Below are positions 17,010 through 26,586 of a stretch of DNA of 64,000 bases, piece after piece. Position numbers and translations under genes: made by a program. The first letter of the stretch is position 1. Every line of letters starts with the position of its first letter. The DNA is taken from contig JAFTPV010000016.1 of the NCBI GenBank assembly GCA_017463125.1, forward strand, positions 1-64,000, written 5' to 3'. The stretch is from Clostridia bacterium (GTDB lineage: Bacteria; Bacillota; Clostridia; Oscillospirales; CAG-272). A model generated the notes under the pieces. That model was not told the DNA's origin. It made no database searches and saw only the letters and a list, made by a program, of their open reading frames with translations.

Positions 17010-18038
17010 ATGGATAACAAAAAAAACAAAGAGTCCGTTTCGGATATTGACGACGTATATACCGAAGAGGAAAGCTCCATAACCGAAGAACCCGACGTGC
17101 AAAACAACGACGATAAGATAGGCGAGCCGTCTATTGAGTCACTTCTATATGACGTTGACGACGATATAAGCCCTGCCGCCTCTTACAAAACAGAGGCAAG
17201 CTTTGAGGATTTCTTTGCCGATTACAAGGCGAAAATAAGTCAGGCGCTTGCTATGACTAAGGCAAAGGACGGCGAGACGGCAGACGAAGGCGACACCGCA
17301 ATACAGGAGTCCTTCGATATCCCATCCCCTGCAATAGACGATGCGGTACCTGTCGATATACCTTCTCCCGAGGCAGAGGACGCTACTGTTGAGGAAGATG
17401 CTCTGACAGAGGCTGAGCCTATTCAGATAGCTATGGATCTTGGGGATACCTTATATCCGCAAAAGGACGAAGAAGAGGACGAGGAGCTTGACGTATACAA
17501 CCCCGAAAAGCCGAGATTTATCGATTCGGTATTTGAGTTTGTGGAGCTGTTCACTCTGACGCTTGCTGCCGTGTTCGTTATAACCTCATTTTTCTTCAGG
17601 CACGCGATAGTGGACGGCGGATCTATGGAAAACACTCTTCACCACGAGGAGCATCTTATTATTTCCGACTTTCTTTACACTCCCGAGAGAGGTGACATTA
17701 TAGTATTCCAGGATTATTCAACGGGATACAAGAATGCACTCGTCAAGCGTGTTATCGCTATTGAGGGCGATACGGTCAGCGTCGATATGGACGGAAACGT
17801 TACGGTAAACGGCGAGGCTCTCTTTGAGGACTACGTATATATTGACGGAGCCTTCCCCACAGGATATTATGGCAGAGAGTGCGTCGTGCCGGAGGGTGAG
17901 GTATTTGTTCTCGGAGATCACAGAAACGCGTCCTCCGACTCCGCAACCTTCCCTGACGCTACTATCAGCGTTGATTCAATTCTCGGTAAGGTTCTCTTAA
18001 GGATATATCCTTTTGACAGCTTCGGTCTTGTTGACTGA
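17010..18038 (+). CDS. lepB: Signal peptidase I with long acidic cytoplasmic N-terminal extension
   Basis: 342 residues, about 150 longer than ordinary Gram-positive enzymes. Residues 1-168 are strongly acidic, low in complexity and probably disordered. One membrane segment follows (~176-196). The catalytic Ser205 lies in DGGSMENT and Lys246 in LVKRVIAIEGD; box E, FVLGDHRNASSDS, is near residue 300. It removes signal peptides outside the membrane. GAAAGGGG precedes the ATG. It is followed 29 bp later by rbgA, the common Firmicutes order. Confidence 0.93.
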   Translation: MDNKKNKESVSDIDDVYTEEESSITEEPDVQNNDDKIGEPSIESLLYDVDDDISPAASYKTEASFEDFFADYKAKISQALAMTKAKDGETADEGDTAIQESFDIPSPAIDDAVPVDIPSPEAEDATVEEDALTEAEPIQIAMDLGDTLYPQKDEEEDEELDVYNPEKPRFIDSVFEFVELFTLTLAAVFVITSFFFRHAIVDGGSMENTLHHEEHLIISDFLYTPERGDIIVFQDYSTGYKNALVKRVIAIEGDTVSVDMDGNVTVNGEALFEDYVYIDGAFPTGYYGRECVVPEGEVFVLGDHRNASSDSATFPDATISVDSILGKVLLRIYPFDSFGLVD

Positions 18039-18067
18039 TGATATGATTAATGAAAGGAGCTATGAAG

Positions 18068-18928
18068 GTGGCTTCAAATCCTATACAATGGTTCCCCGGT
18101 CACATGGCCAAGACCAAGCGAATGATGCGCGAATGTCTTGGCGAGGTGGATATAGTAATCGAGCTGCTTGACGCAAGGATACCGTATAGCTCAAAAAACC
18201 CGGAAATTGAAGGGCTGGTCGGCACGAAGCCAAAGCTCGTAGTTCTCACGAAATCTACCCTTGCAAATCCCGAGTATTCAAGACTCTGGAAGGAAAAATA
18301 TACGAGAGCCGGAAGCCGCGCCGTTATAATCGACTCTACCGCTAACATCGGTATAGACGCTCTTGAGGGAGCTGTACGCGAGCTTCTTGCAGAAAAGATT
18401 GAGAGATATAACGATAAGGGAATGAGCGGCAGACGCCTTAAGGCTATGATAGTCGGTATTCCTAACGTTGGAAAATCTTCGCTTATCAATCGCATTGCAG
18501 GCGGTAAGAAGGCAAAGGTTGAGGATAGACCCGGCGTCACTATGACGAAGCAATGGGTTCCCACCAGCATCGGACTTGACCTTCTTGATATGCCCGGTGT
18601 TCTGTGGCCTAAGTTCGAGGACTCGACGGTTGGTGAAAATCTCGCTATGACCGGTGCTATCCGCGACAAAATTTTAGATACCGAGGAGATAGCTATGCTT
18701 CTCTGCTCACGACTTATGAACGTGGCACGGGACGAGTTTCTCGCAAGGTATAAGCTAAAAGAGGAGGAATGTGTCGGCCTTGACTCATACGACCTCTTTG
18801 AGCTTGTGGGCAGGAGGCGCGGCTTCCTTATCAGCGGGGGCGAGATAAATCACTCGAGGACTGCGGAAATGCTCCTTGACGAATTCAGGGGCGGAAAGAT
18901 TGGCCGCATCACTCTCGAGCGACCTTAA
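18068..18928 (+). CDS. rbgA: Ribosome biogenesis GTPase YlqF/RbgA
   Basis: 286 residues. The likely start is GTG at 18068, eight bases after AAAGGAG (18053-18059); earlier ATGs at 18050 and 18062 lie on top of that site. The protein then begins xASNPIQWFPGHMAKTKR, the family opening. It is a circularly permuted GTPase: G4 (TKS, ~60) comes before G1 GIPNVGKSS (~137-145) and G3 DMPG (~180). RbgA acts late in 50S assembly, joining L6, L27 and L36 steps. It belongs to the lepB-rbgA-rnhB-yraN operon. Confidence 0.93.
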   Translation: MASNPIQWFPGHMAKTKRMMRECLGEVDIVIELLDARIPYSSKNPEIEGLVGTKPKLVVLTKSTLANPEYSRLWKEKYTRAGSRAVIIDSTANIGIDALEGAVRELLAEKIERYNDKGMSGRRLKAMIVGIPNVGKSSLINRIAGGKKAKVEDRPGVTMTKQWVPTSIGLDLLDMPGVLWPKFEDSTVGENLAMTGAIRDKILDTEEIAMLLCSRLMNVARDEFLARYKLKEEECVGLDSYDLFELVGRRRGFLISGGEINHSRTAEMLLDEFRGGKIGRITLERP

Positions 18929-18942
18929 GAAAGGACAGTTAT

Positions 18943-19554
18943 ATGCCAACCTTTGAATATGAAGAAAAGCACTACGCCGAAGGTTATACCGCTATATGCG
19001 GCTGTGACGAGGCAGGGCGCGGCCCACTCTGCGGTCCTGTTGTAGCGGCGGCAGTAATACTGCCTAGGGGCGAGATAATTGAGGGACTTAACGACTCGAA
19101 GAAGCTGACGGAGAAGCGGCGCGAAGCGCTCTTTGATATAATAAAGGAAAGAGCTGTCGCATACTCCATCGCTGAGGCGTCACCCTCGGAAATAGACGAA
19201 ATAAACATACTTAACGCATCGATGTTAGCTATGAGGCGGGCCGTTGAGGGTCTTTCCGTTCCTGCCGATTTTGCTCTTATCGACGGCAACTGCTCAAGGG
19301 GCTTTGGTATCCCGACGGAAACGGTAGTCAAGGGAGATTCAAAAAGCTGCTCCATAGCGGCGGCATCAATTTTGGCAAAGGTCACCCGTGACAGAGGGTG
19401 TGTCGAGCTTGACAAGCAATATCCGGAGTATAATATAGCAAAGCATAAGGGTTATCCTACTAAGGAGCACATGGACGCCGTGAGAAAATACGGTGCAGCT
19501 CCTATATACAGAAAAACGTTCTTGAAATTTCTGAGTAAAGATGAAAATTCTTGA
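18943..19554 (+). CDS. rnhB: Ribonuclease HII
   Basis: 203 residues. The metal-binding acidic residues are in CGCDEAGRGPLCGPVVAA (Asp22, Glu23), ALIDGN (~108) and the later AAASILAKVTRD (~147). LNDSKKLTEKRRE is the family's substrate-grip motif. RNase HII cuts RNA-DNA hybrids and single ribonucleotides in DNA. GAAAGGAC precedes the ATG. The end overlaps yraN by 14 bases, so both are read from one message. Confidence 0.96.
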   Translation: MPTFEYEEKHYAEGYTAICGCDEAGRGPLCGPVVAAAVILPRGEIIEGLNDSKKLTEKRREALFDIIKERAVAYSIAEASPSEIDEINILNASMLAMRRAVEGLSVPADFALIDGNCSRGFGIPTETVVKGDSKSCSIAAASILAKVTRDRGCVELDKQYPEYNIAKHKGYPTKEHMDAVRKYGAAPIYRKTFLKFLSKDENS

Positions 19555-19963
19555 AATACTGACAGAAAAGAGGCTTACGGGAAACAAGGGCGAGCGAGAA
19601 GCCGCAAGATTTCTCAAAAAGCAGGGCTATAAAATTCTTAAGAGGAATTACGTTGGGACTGACAGCGAAATAGACATTATTGCAAAAAATAACCAAACGC
19701 TCGTTTTCGTTGAGGTTAAGACAAGGCATCTGTCGGCTATCGACCCAAAAGAGCCGCGTCCTGCTTCAGCCGTAAATCCACAAAAGCAAAGAAAAATAAT
19801 ATCATGCGCGAGTCAGTATAAGCGCCGCTTCGGTGACGGATACCGAATGCGCTTTGACATAATCGAGGTATATCTCGATAACTCAAGCGGTAAGGACAGG
19901 CTTCACGATATAAAGCATCTTATCGGCGCATTTGACATGAACACAGCATACGCAAAGCACTAA
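19541..19963 (+). CDS. yraN: YraN/UPF0102 family endonuclease-like protein
   Basis: 140 residues with the Holliday-junction-resolvase-like (PD-(D/E)xK) core: GNKGEREAARFLKKQGY (~12-28), DSEIDIIAKN (~41-50) and FVEVKTR (~56-62). The Asp44, Glu58 and Lys60 set is the nuclease signature. The cellular role is undefined; in many Firmicutes it follows rnhB as here. It overlaps rnhB by 14 bases. A 23-bp gap with GGAAAGG leads to thrC. Confidence 0.9.
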   Translation: MKILEILTEKRLTGNKGEREAARFLKKQGYKILKRNYVGTDSEIDIIAKNNQTLVFVEVKTRHLSAIDPKEPRPASAVNPQKQRKIISCASQYKRRFGDGYRMRFDIIEVYLDNSSGKDRLHDIKHLIGAFDMNTAYAKH

Positions 19964-19986
19964 TCGCAAAGGAAAGGTAAAACAAA

Positions 19987-21471
19987 ATGAACTACATCAG
20001 CACAAGAGGCGCAGAGGCAGAGGGGGTAAGCTCGGCATACGCAATCAAGACAGGTCTTGCATCAGACGGCGGTCTTTATATGCCGAGGGAGCTTCCCAAA
20101 ATAGATCTCGATTACATTAAGGCGCTCGCCCCTCTCACATATCCCGAAAGAGCGGCTAAAATTCTCTCGCTCTTCCTCGATGACTACACGTATGAGGAGC
20201 TTCTCGAGGACGCGGAGGGCGCGTATTCGGAGAAAAAGTTCATCCCCTCCCCCGCTCCTATAACGGAGCTTGACGGTGGGAGATATATGCTGGAGCTGTG
20301 GCACGGTCCCACCTCGGCATTTAAGGATATGGCGCTTCAGATAATGCCAAGACTTTTCGTCAGGGCACTCAGAAAATGCAACGAAAGCCGATGTGCGCTC
20401 ATTCTTGTAGCCACCTCTGGCGATACCGGAAAGGCGGCTCTTGAGGGCTACCGCGACGTTGACGGCACAAAGATAAAGGTGTTCTACCCCATTAACGGTG
20501 TCAGCCGCGTGCAAAAGCACCAGATGCAGACACAGGAGGGAGGCAACGTATCCGTTGTAGGAATAGTCGGTAACTTTGATGACGCGCAGAGCGGTGTCAA
20601 GAAAATATTCTCGGATACCGAATTTTCAAAGGAGCTTTCGGACGGAGGCGTATTCCTCTCCAGCGCCAATTCAATAAACTGGGGCAGACTCGTTCCGCAG
20701 ATAGTTTATTATATTTCAGCGTACTGCGATATGTATAAGAGCGGTGCTATCTCTCTCGGAGATAAGATCGACGTATGCGTGCCTACGGGTAATTTCGGAA
20801 ACATCTTCGCGGCATTTATCGCAAAGCTTATGGGCGCGCCTATCGGCAAGCTTGTTTGCGCTTCCAATAAAAATAACGTTCTCACCGATTTCCTTACTAA
20901 AGGCGAGTACGACAAAAACCGAGATTTCCACGCAACCATCTCTCCCTCTATGGATATTCTTATATCCTCTAATCTTGAAAGACTTCTCTACATTCTTCTC
21001 GGCCATGAGAAAACCGCAGAATATATGAGAAAACTTGCGGCAGACGGAAAATACAAGCTGACAGACGAAGAATTCAAGCTTGTGTCCGAGCATTTCGTCG
21101 GCTACTATACCGACGAGGACGAGTGCCGCGCTACCGTAAAGCGTACCTACGAAAATATAAACAGCCTTATAGACACACACACAGCCGTTGCCGTTTCTGC
21201 GGCAGAAAGATATGCGTGCGACCATAAGGCCGAAAATAAGATGCTCGTTGTTTCAACCGCTTCTCCTTATAAATTTGCCGCAGACGTTCTTGACTCACTT
21301 GGCGGCAAAAAGCCCGAGAACGACCTTCTCGCTCCCTCGGAGCTTGAGGCACTGACGGGAGTTGCAATACCCGCTCCTCTTTCAAGCATTCTTGAAAAGA
21401 CGGCTATTCACAAGGACGTTATTGACAGAGAAGAAATGATGGCTTCCGTTAAGGAGTTCGCTTTAGGATAA
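19987..21471 (+). CDS. thrC: Threonine synthase
   Basis: 494 residues, the longer fold-type-II class. Lys113 in the SAFKDMALQ motif binds PLP. The phosphate-binding glycine region is VATSGDTGKAAL (~136-147), and the N-terminal ISTRGAEAEGVSSAYAI is family-typical. It converts O-phosphohomoserine into threonine in the cytosol. Lysine genes are about 9 kb away, so the two aspartate-family branches are not one operon here. It abuts the convergent DUF1540 gene with no visible terminator. Confidence 0.95.
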   Translation: MNYISTRGAEAEGVSSAYAIKTGLASDGGLYMPRELPKIDLDYIKALAPLTYPERAAKILSLFLDDYTYEELLEDAEGAYSEKKFIPSPAPITELDGGRYMLELWHGPTSAFKDMALQIMPRLFVRALRKCNESRCALILVATSGDTGKAALEGYRDVDGTKIKVFYPINGVSRVQKHQMQTQEGGNVSVVGIVGNFDDAQSGVKKIFSDTEFSKELSDGGVFLSSANSINWGRLVPQIVYYISAYCDMYKSGAISLGDKIDVCVPTGNFGNIFAAFIAKLMGAPIGKLVCASNKNNVLTDFLTKGEYDKNRDFHATISPSMDILISSNLERLLYILLGHEKTAEYMRKLAADGKYKLTDEEFKLVSEHFVGYYTDEDECRATVKRTYENINSLIDTHTAVAVSAAERYACDHKAENKMLVVSTASPYKFAADVLDSLGGKKPENDLLAPSELEALTGVAIPAPLSSILEKTAIHKDVIDREEMMASVKEFALG

Positions 21472-21669
21472 TCAGATTTCCTTGGGCTTGAAGGTTACGC
21501 AGCTTGTGTTAGCCGAGCAATCAGCCTCTCTCGGACCTACCGAGATACTGCCTGCGTGACAGCTGTTGTTCTCCGCGTGGTAAACACAGTTTCTTACATC
21601 GCAGCTAATGCCCTTAATGCATTTTCCGCTCTCACAGGACTGAGTGTTCTTCTGCTTATTCTGTTCCAT
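21472..21669 (-). CDS. DUF1540 domain protein, small Cys-rich
   Basis: 65 residues from ATG 21669, with AGAGG upstream; a TTG 33 bases earlier has no ribosome site. It holds a C-x(4)-C-x(6)-C-x(17)-type arrangement (SCDVRNCVYHAENNSCHAGSI then ADCSANTSCVTF) that matches the DUF1540 family common in Clostridia and spore formers. Such cysteine patterns suggest metal binding, but no role is established. The gene converges on thrC. Confidence 0.85.
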   Translation of the reverse strand: MEQNKQKNTQSCESGKCIKGISCDVRNCVYHAENNSCHAGSISVGPREADCSANTSCVTFKPKEI

Positions 21670-21760
21670 TTTTTTCAAAACCTCTTTCGTTTTTATTGCC
21701 AAACGGCATATATATTATTGTCAGGGGACTGATATTTATTCAATTTTTAAGAAGGGAGTG

Positions 21761-22492
21761 ATGAGTACGGCGCTTTATACCATTGCGGATCTTCATCTTT
21801 CGACGCTTGACGCAACCAATAAGTCTATGGAAGTCTTCGGCTCGCGCTGGGCAGACTATATTACGAGAATAGAGAACAATTGGCGTCATCTCATTACCGA
21901 CTCGGACACGGTGGTTATTCCCGGGGATATATCATGGGCTCTCTCTCTTGAGGAGGCTGAATGTGACTTGAAATTTCTCGACTCGCTTCCCGGCAAGAAG
22001 ATACTCGGCAAGGGCAACCACGATTTTTGGTGGTGCACGATGAAAAAGCACAATGCTTTTTTTGAACGGGTGGGGATAAAGACTATTTCCTTTCTCTTTA
22101 ACAACGCTCACGAAGCTGACGAGTATATAATAGCCGGCACGCGCGGGTGGTATAACGACTCTGATGCCGCTAATGCTCCTGACAGTGCCGATTTTGAAAA
22201 GCTGACGAACAGAGAGGCTCTGCGACTGAAGGCGAGCCTTGCTGAAGCGAAACGCCTGAAGCAGCTTTCTCCCGAAAAGGAGATAATAGCGTTTATGCAT
22301 TTCCCGCCCTATTGGAGCGGAAAGGCGTCAGACTCGCTTATAGAGCTGCTAAAAGAAGCAGAGGTCAAAAGAGTGTATTTCGGTCACATACACGGAAATT
22401 ACACTATTCCGCAAAGCTTTACCTTTGACGGTATAGAAATGAACATTGTGTCAGCAGATTACTTAAAGTTCGTGCCAAAAATCGTGAAATAG
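21761..22492 (+). CDS. Calcineurin-like metallophosphoesterase (COG1768-like)
   Basis: 243 residues from ATG 21761, behind GAAGGGAG. Metal ligands appear in order: ADLHLS (~9-14), PGDISW (~51-56), GKGNHDFWW (~77-85), MHFPPYW (~180-186) and FGHIHG (~206-211), which is the full metallophosphoesterase set. There is no signal peptide or membrane segment. The substrate is unknown; the family includes predicted phosphohydrolases of nucleotides and proteins. It is divergent from DUF1540. Confidence 0.88.
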   Translation: MSTALYTIADLHLSTLDATNKSMEVFGSRWADYITRIENNWRHLITDSDTVVIPGDISWALSLEEAECDLKFLDSLPGKKILGKGNHDFWWCTMKKHNAFFERVGIKTISFLFNNAHEADEYIIAGTRGWYNDSDAANAPDSADFEKLTNREALRLKASLAEAKRLKQLSPEKEIIAFMHFPPYWSGKASDSLIELLKEAEVKRVYFGHIHGNYTIPQSFTFDGIEMNIVSADYLKFVPKIVK

Positions 22493-22523
22493 TAACGAAA
22501 ATTATAATTTTTTTTTAGACATC

Positions 22524-22552
22524 TTGACAAACTCTATAATTTGTTGTAAAAT
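22524..22552 (+). promoter_or_regulatory. Promoter of tig
   Basis: TTGACA (22524-22529), 17-bp spacer, TAAAAT (22547-22552). A ~45-nt leader ends at GGAGG before the ATG. Confidence 0.85.
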
Positions 22553-22605
22553 AATGTGGTTATTAAATTAAATAAAAATAAAATTGACTCTTTGGAGGAA
22601 AGAAA

Positions 22606-24021
22606 ATGAGCCTTATCAAAAAGGAGCTTACTGAAAAGTCCGGTTACACTATGGAGTTTTCCGTAAGCAAGGAAGTTTACGAGAAAGCAGAATACGAAGC
22701 GTACAAGAAGAACGTAAAGTCTATCAACGTTCCCGGCTTCAGAAAGGGCAAGGCGCCTAAGGCTATTATCGAAAAGTATTACGGCAAGGGCATATTCTTC
22801 GAGGATGCTATCAACGAGTGCATTCCCGAGGCTTTTGAGGCTGCTGTCAAGGAAGCAGGTCTTGATATAGTTGGTCAGCCCCAGTTCGACATCGTTTCTA
22901 CCGACGGTGACATCGTTCTTAAGGCTGTTGGCTTTGTTAAGCCCGAGGTTACCATCGAGGGCTATGCAGGCATAGCTGTTGAGAAGAAGGTTGACGCGGT
23001 TTCTGACGAGGACGTTGACAAAGAGGTTGAGAACGCAAGAAAGAGAAACGCAAGAAGCGTTGACGTTACTGACAGAGCTGCTGCTATGGGCGATATTGCG
23101 AATATCGACTACGAGGGCTCGGTTGACGGCGTAGCATTTGACGGCGGCAAGGGCGCAGGCCACGACCTCACTCTCGGCTCCGGTGCGTTCATTCCCGGCT
23201 TTGAGGAGCAGATCGTTGGCAAGAATATCGGTGAGGAGTTTGACGTAAACGTTACCTTCCCTGAGGAATATCACGCAAAGGATCTTGCCGGCAAGGCAGC
23301 AGTCTTCAAGACCAAGCTCAATTCTCTTAAAGTTGAGGAGCTTCCCGCACTTGACGACGAATTTGTAAAAGATGTTTCAGAATTTGATACACTTGATGAA
23401 TATAAGGCAGACATCAAGTCTAAAATGGTAAAGAGAAACGAAGAGAAGGCAGATGCAGAGGTTGAGAACGCTCTCGCCGAGGCTCTTATGGAGAAGCTCG
23501 TAGCTGAGATTCCCGAGCCTATGTTCGCTATCGAGACCGAAAACTTCGTTCGCGACTATGATAACAGACTCAGACAGAACGGTCTTGATCTCAATACTTA
23601 TTTCAAGTATACAGGCCTTACGCTCGACGCTCTCAGAGCGCAGATGCGTCCCCAGGCTGAAAAGCAGGTTAAGATGCGCCTTGCTCTCGAGAAGATCGCT
23701 TCTCTTGAGGCTCTTACCGTTTCCGCAGAGGAAATTGAGGCAGAATACAAGAGAATCTCCGATGCATACGGCGTAGCTCTTGACGAGGTTAAGAAGATGA
23801 TCGCCGAGGAGGATATCAAGGCTGACATGCTTGTCGGTGCGGCTATGAAGTTCGTTAAGGACAACGCAAAGGTTGGTGCGGCAAAGAAGAAGGCAGCTCC
23901 TAAGAAGAAGGCTGCTCCCAAGGCCGAGCAGACTGTTGAGGCTGCTACTGAAGAAAAGGCAGAAAAGCCCGCTCCCAAGAAGAGAACCACCAAGAAAAAG
24001 GCTGATACGACAGCTGAATAA
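22606..24021 (+). CDS. tig: Trigger factor with a lysine/alanine/proline-rich C-terminal tail
   Basis: 471 residues. The ribosome-binding domain has the GFRKGKAP signature (~45-52), followed by the FKBP-type PPIase domain (IDYEGSVDGVAFDGG to FIPGFEEQIVG, ~165-205) and the helical chaperone domain to ~425. The last ~45 residues are a repeated KKKAAPKKKAAPK-type tail, unlike the usual C-terminus and probably disordered. It meets nascent chains at the ribosome exit. The order tig-clpP-clpX is the common bacterial one. Confidence 0.95.
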   Translation: MSLIKKELTEKSGYTMEFSVSKEVYEKAEYEAYKKNVKSINVPGFRKGKAPKAIIEKYYGKGIFFEDAINECIPEAFEAAVKEAGLDIVGQPQFDIVSTDGDIVLKAVGFVKPEVTIEGYAGIAVEKKVDAVSDEDVDKEVENARKRNARSVDVTDRAAAMGDIANIDYEGSVDGVAFDGGKGAGHDLTLGSGAFIPGFEEQIVGKNIGEEFDVNVTFPEEYHAKDLAGKAAVFKTKLNSLKVEELPALDDEFVKDVSEFDTLDEYKADIKSKMVKRNEEKADAEVENALAEALMEKLVAEIPEPMFAIETENFVRDYDNRLRQNGLDLNTYFKYTGLTLDALRAQMRPQAEKQVKMRLALEKIASLEALTVSAEEIEAEYKRISDAYGVALDEVKKMIAEEDIKADMLVGAAMKFVKDNAKVGAAKKKAAPKKKAAPKAEQTVEAATEEKAEKPAPKKRTTKKKADTTAE

Positions 24022-24035
24022 TCATCAATAATCAT

Positions 24036-24076
24036 CAGCCGACGGTCGATATACTCTCTGACTGTCGGCTGTTATT
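24036..24076 (+). terminator. Hairpin between tig and clpP
   Basis: CAGCCGAC (24036-24043) pairs with GTCGGCTG (24064-24071). The following T content is low, so this is a partial terminator or a processing stem rather than a full stop. Confidence 0.55.
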
Positions 24077-24106
24077 AAAATAAAAAACGGAAGGTAGGAT
24101 ACAGCT

Positions 24107-24694
24107 ATGGCACTTGTACCCGTTGTCGTAGAGCAGACCTCGCGCGGTGAGCGCTCATACGACATTTACTCCAGACTCTTGAATGACAGAATTATTTTTC
24201 TCTCCGATGAGGTCAACGACGTAACCGCATCTTTGGTTGTCGCACAGCTTCTTTACCTTGAAGCACAGGACCCCGACAAAGACATATACCTTTACATCAA
24301 CAGCCCCGGCGGCTCTATCTCCTCGGGTATGGCGATCTACGACACTATGAACTACATTAAGTGTGACGTATGCACCATTTGCGTAGGTATGGCAGCTTCT
24401 ATGGGTGCTTTCTTGCTCTCCAGCGGTGCCAAGGGCAAGAGATTTGCTCTGCCTAATGCGGAGGTTATGATTCACCAGCCTCTCGGCGGTATGAAGGGCC
24501 AGGCAACCGACATCAAGATACACGCGGATCATATCTTAAGAATCAGGGCAAAGCTCAATCAGCTTCTCTCGGAGCAGACGGGCAAGCCTCTTAAGACTAT
24601 CGAGCGCGACACCGAGCGCGACAACTTTATGACAGCCGAGGAGGCTCTCGAGTACGGCCTTGTTGACAAGGTAATTACCAAAAAGGAACTTTAA
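24107..24694 (+). CDS. clpP: ATP-dependent Clp protease proteolytic subunit
   Basis: 195 residues, standard length. The serine-protease triad is Ser98 (GMAASMGAF), His123 (VMIHQPLGG) and Asp172 (ERDNFM). The N-terminal segment [22 protein letters not shown] and INSPGGSI are conserved. Fourteen copies form the degradation chamber that docks ClpX. clpX starts five bases downstream, so the two partners are made from one message. Confidence 0.97.
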   Translation: MALVPVVVEQTSRGERSYDIYSRLLNDRIIFLSDEVNDVTASLVVAQLLYLEAQDPDKDIYLYINSPGGSISSGMAIYDTMNYIKCDVCTICVGMAASMGAFLLSSGAKGKRFALPNAEVMIHQPLGGMKGQATDIKIHADHILRIRAKLNQLLSEQTGKPLKTIERDTERDNFMTAEEALEYGLVDKVITKKEL

Positions 24695-24699
24695 TAAAA

Positions 24700-26028
24700 A
24701 TGGCTGAAAAACCAACTGACACACTGCGCTCGTGCGCCTTCTGCGGAAGAACGGAGGAGGAGGTCACGTTCCTTATCCCCGCAAGAGATGGAAGGACTTA
24801 TATTTGTGACAGCTGTATCGAGGTGTGCGCCGAGTTTATAGAGGAAAACCTTCGCGGCACAGATGAGCTTGATAGCGAGACTCTATCCTTCGCAACTCTC
24901 CCCCGCCCTAAAGATATAAAGGCTATGCTTGATCTGCACGTTATCGGTCAAGAGGATGCAAAGCTTGCGCTCTCCGTAGCTGTATATAACCATTATAAGA
25001 GAATTCTCACGCTTGAGGAAAACGAAAAGGGAAAAAAGAAATCAAAAACCAATACTGAGGGTGACACCGATGACGGCGTCGAGATACAGAAATCAAACGT
25101 ACTGCTCCTAGGTCCCACCGGCGTTGGAAAAACCTATATTGCCCAAACTCTCGCAAAGAGCTTCAAGGTTCCCTTCGCCATTGCAGATGCAACGACTCTC
25201 ACGGAGGCCGGATATGTCGGCGAGGACGTCGAGAACATTCTCCTGCGTCTTATTCAGGCGGCTGACTACGACGTCGAGAAAGCTGAGCACGGTATTATAT
25301 ATATTGATGAAATTGACAAGATTGCAAGGAAGGGCGAGAACCGCTCTATCACCCGCGACGTATCAGGCGAGGGTGTACAGCAGGCTCTTCTAAAAATTCT
25401 TGAGGGAACCGTAGCAAACGTACCTCCTCAAGGAGGTCGTAAGCATCCTAACCAGGAGTTTATTCAAATTAATACTAAGAATATTCTCTTTATATGCGGC
25501 GGAGCATTTGACGGCATTGAATCTATAATCGAAAAGCGCAAGGGCTCACAGCAGATAGGCTTCAACACGGATAAAACTACGAAAAAGGAAAAGGTGGAGC
25601 GCGGCGTTTACAAGGACGTTATCGCACACGATGTTGTAAAATACGGCATTATACCCGAGCTTGTTGGCAGACTTCCCGTTATCGTAGCGCTTGAAAACCT
25701 TGATGAAGAGGCGCTGGTAAGAATTATCAAGGAACCGAAGAACGCCCTCTACAAGCAATATCAGAAGCTACTGTCCATTGACGGAATTGAGCTTGAGTTC
25801 GAGGACGAGGCGTTCCGTGCCATTGCGCATCTTGCAGTAGAGCGTGAAACGGGCGCAAGAGGCCTTCGCTCAATACTCGAGGGAATTATGCTGAAGCCCA
25901 TGTACGAGCTTCCCTCCCTCACGGACATTGAGCGCGTTATCGTAACCGCCGGCTTTGTCAAGGGTGAGGAGGAGCTTAAGGTAATCAGAAGAACCGAAGA
26001 GCTTCCCGAGCCAAAAGAAAACGCATAA
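24700..26028 (+). CDS. clpX: ATP-dependent Clp protease ATP-binding subunit ClpX
   Basis: 442 residues. A four-cysteine zinc-binding domain (CAFCG and CDSCIEVC, residues ~12-47) precedes the AAA+ module with Walker A GPTGVGKT (~132-139), Walker [12 protein letters not shown] and the pore loop GYVGEDV. The IGF loop that grips ClpP corresponds to QQIGFNT (~280). A charged insert ([18 protein letters not shown]) before Walker A is longer than usual. It unfolds tagged proteins and feeds them to ClpP. Confidence 0.97.
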   Translation: MAEKPTDTLRSCAFCGRTEEEVTFLIPARDGRTYICDSCIEVCAEFIEENLRGTDELDSETLSFATLPRPKDIKAMLDLHVIGQEDAKLALSVAVYNHYKRILTLEENEKGKKKSKTNTEGDTDDGVEIQKSNVLLLGPTGVGKTYIAQTLAKSFKVPFAIADATTLTEAGYVGEDVENILLRLIQAADYDVEKAEHGIIYIDEIDKIARKGENRSITRDVSGEGVQQALLKILEGTVANVPPQGGRKHPNQEFIQINTKNILFICGGAFDGIESIIEKRKGSQQIGFNTDKTTKKEKVERGVYKDVIAHDVVKYGIIPELVGRLPVIVALENLDEEALVRIIKEPKNALYKQYQKLLSIDGIELEFEDEAFRAIAHLAVERETGARGLRSILEGIMLKPMYELPSLTDIERVIVTAGFVKGEEELKVIRRTEELPEPKENA

Positions 26029-26038
26029 AAGATAAAAC

Positions 26039-26077
26039 GAAAGAGCGACTCGAAAGTGAAAAGTCGCTCTTTTTGTT
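26039..26077 (+). terminator. Intrinsic terminator of the clpPX message
   Basis: AGAGCGACT pairs with AGTCGCTCT within 26042-26071, followed by a T run. Confidence 0.9.
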
Positions 26078-26169
26078 AGTTTTGTATATTTCAGCCCTCA
26101 TTCTTTGTGCAAAATGCACACCATTCAAAAAAGTTTTTGAATTTTTGGGATATTTTTTCTTTTTTCCTA

Positions 26170-26198
26170 TTGACAAACGAAACCCGATGTGGTATATT
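26170..26198 (+). promoter_or_regulatory. Promoter of the orphan structured RNA
   Basis: TTGACA (26170-26175), 17-bp spacer, TATATT (26193-26198). Predicted start near 26205, immediately before the first RNA stem. Confidence 0.8.
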
Positions 26199-26295
26199 AT
26201 AGGTGCAAGAGGCCAAGAAAACTAAAAAAACAAGAGGTAAAGATAAAAAGAAAAAAAGACCTTGGCTCAAAACGAAAGAAAGTGAGGATACGCCA

Positions 26296-26403
26296 ATGCA
26301 GAATTACGAAGAGCCTTTCCATTTATCTACCTGCCACTGTGAGAATGGCAAAATGGCGCGTGTTTTGTGCATGGCGGTAGGTATCCTAAAAACTGAATAT
26401 TAA
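26296..26403 (+). CDS. Possible 35-residue peptide inside the structured RNA
   Basis: An ATG at 26296 lies eight bases after GAGGA (26284-26288) and opens 35 codons ending in TAA. The peptide contains a TCHCENGK cluster and has a mildly hydrophobic C-terminal half (RVLCMAVGIL). The ribosome site is part of stem P2, so folding would hide it. It may be a real small protein, an upstream control peptide, or chance; no family is recognised. Confidence 0.25.
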   Translation: MQNYEEPFHLSTCHCENGKMARVLCMAVGILKTEY

Positions 26404-26586
26404 CGGTGTGTGATACACTAAAAAGGATTTTCAAAAAAACGAATTCAAAAAACAAAGCCGAGTACTTAATACTCATAAAAAACAAGCGGTGTTATCACAG
26501 AAAATAGGGTTAAAATCCCAAAAAACATTATATATATCGTTATGAAAAGTTTCAAAAGAGGCATTGACGCCGAAAAATGAATATTA

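Noticed and set aside
19964..19986. T-box or other leader before thrC
   Set aside because: Only 23 bases separate yraN from thrC, too few for a regulatory RNA.
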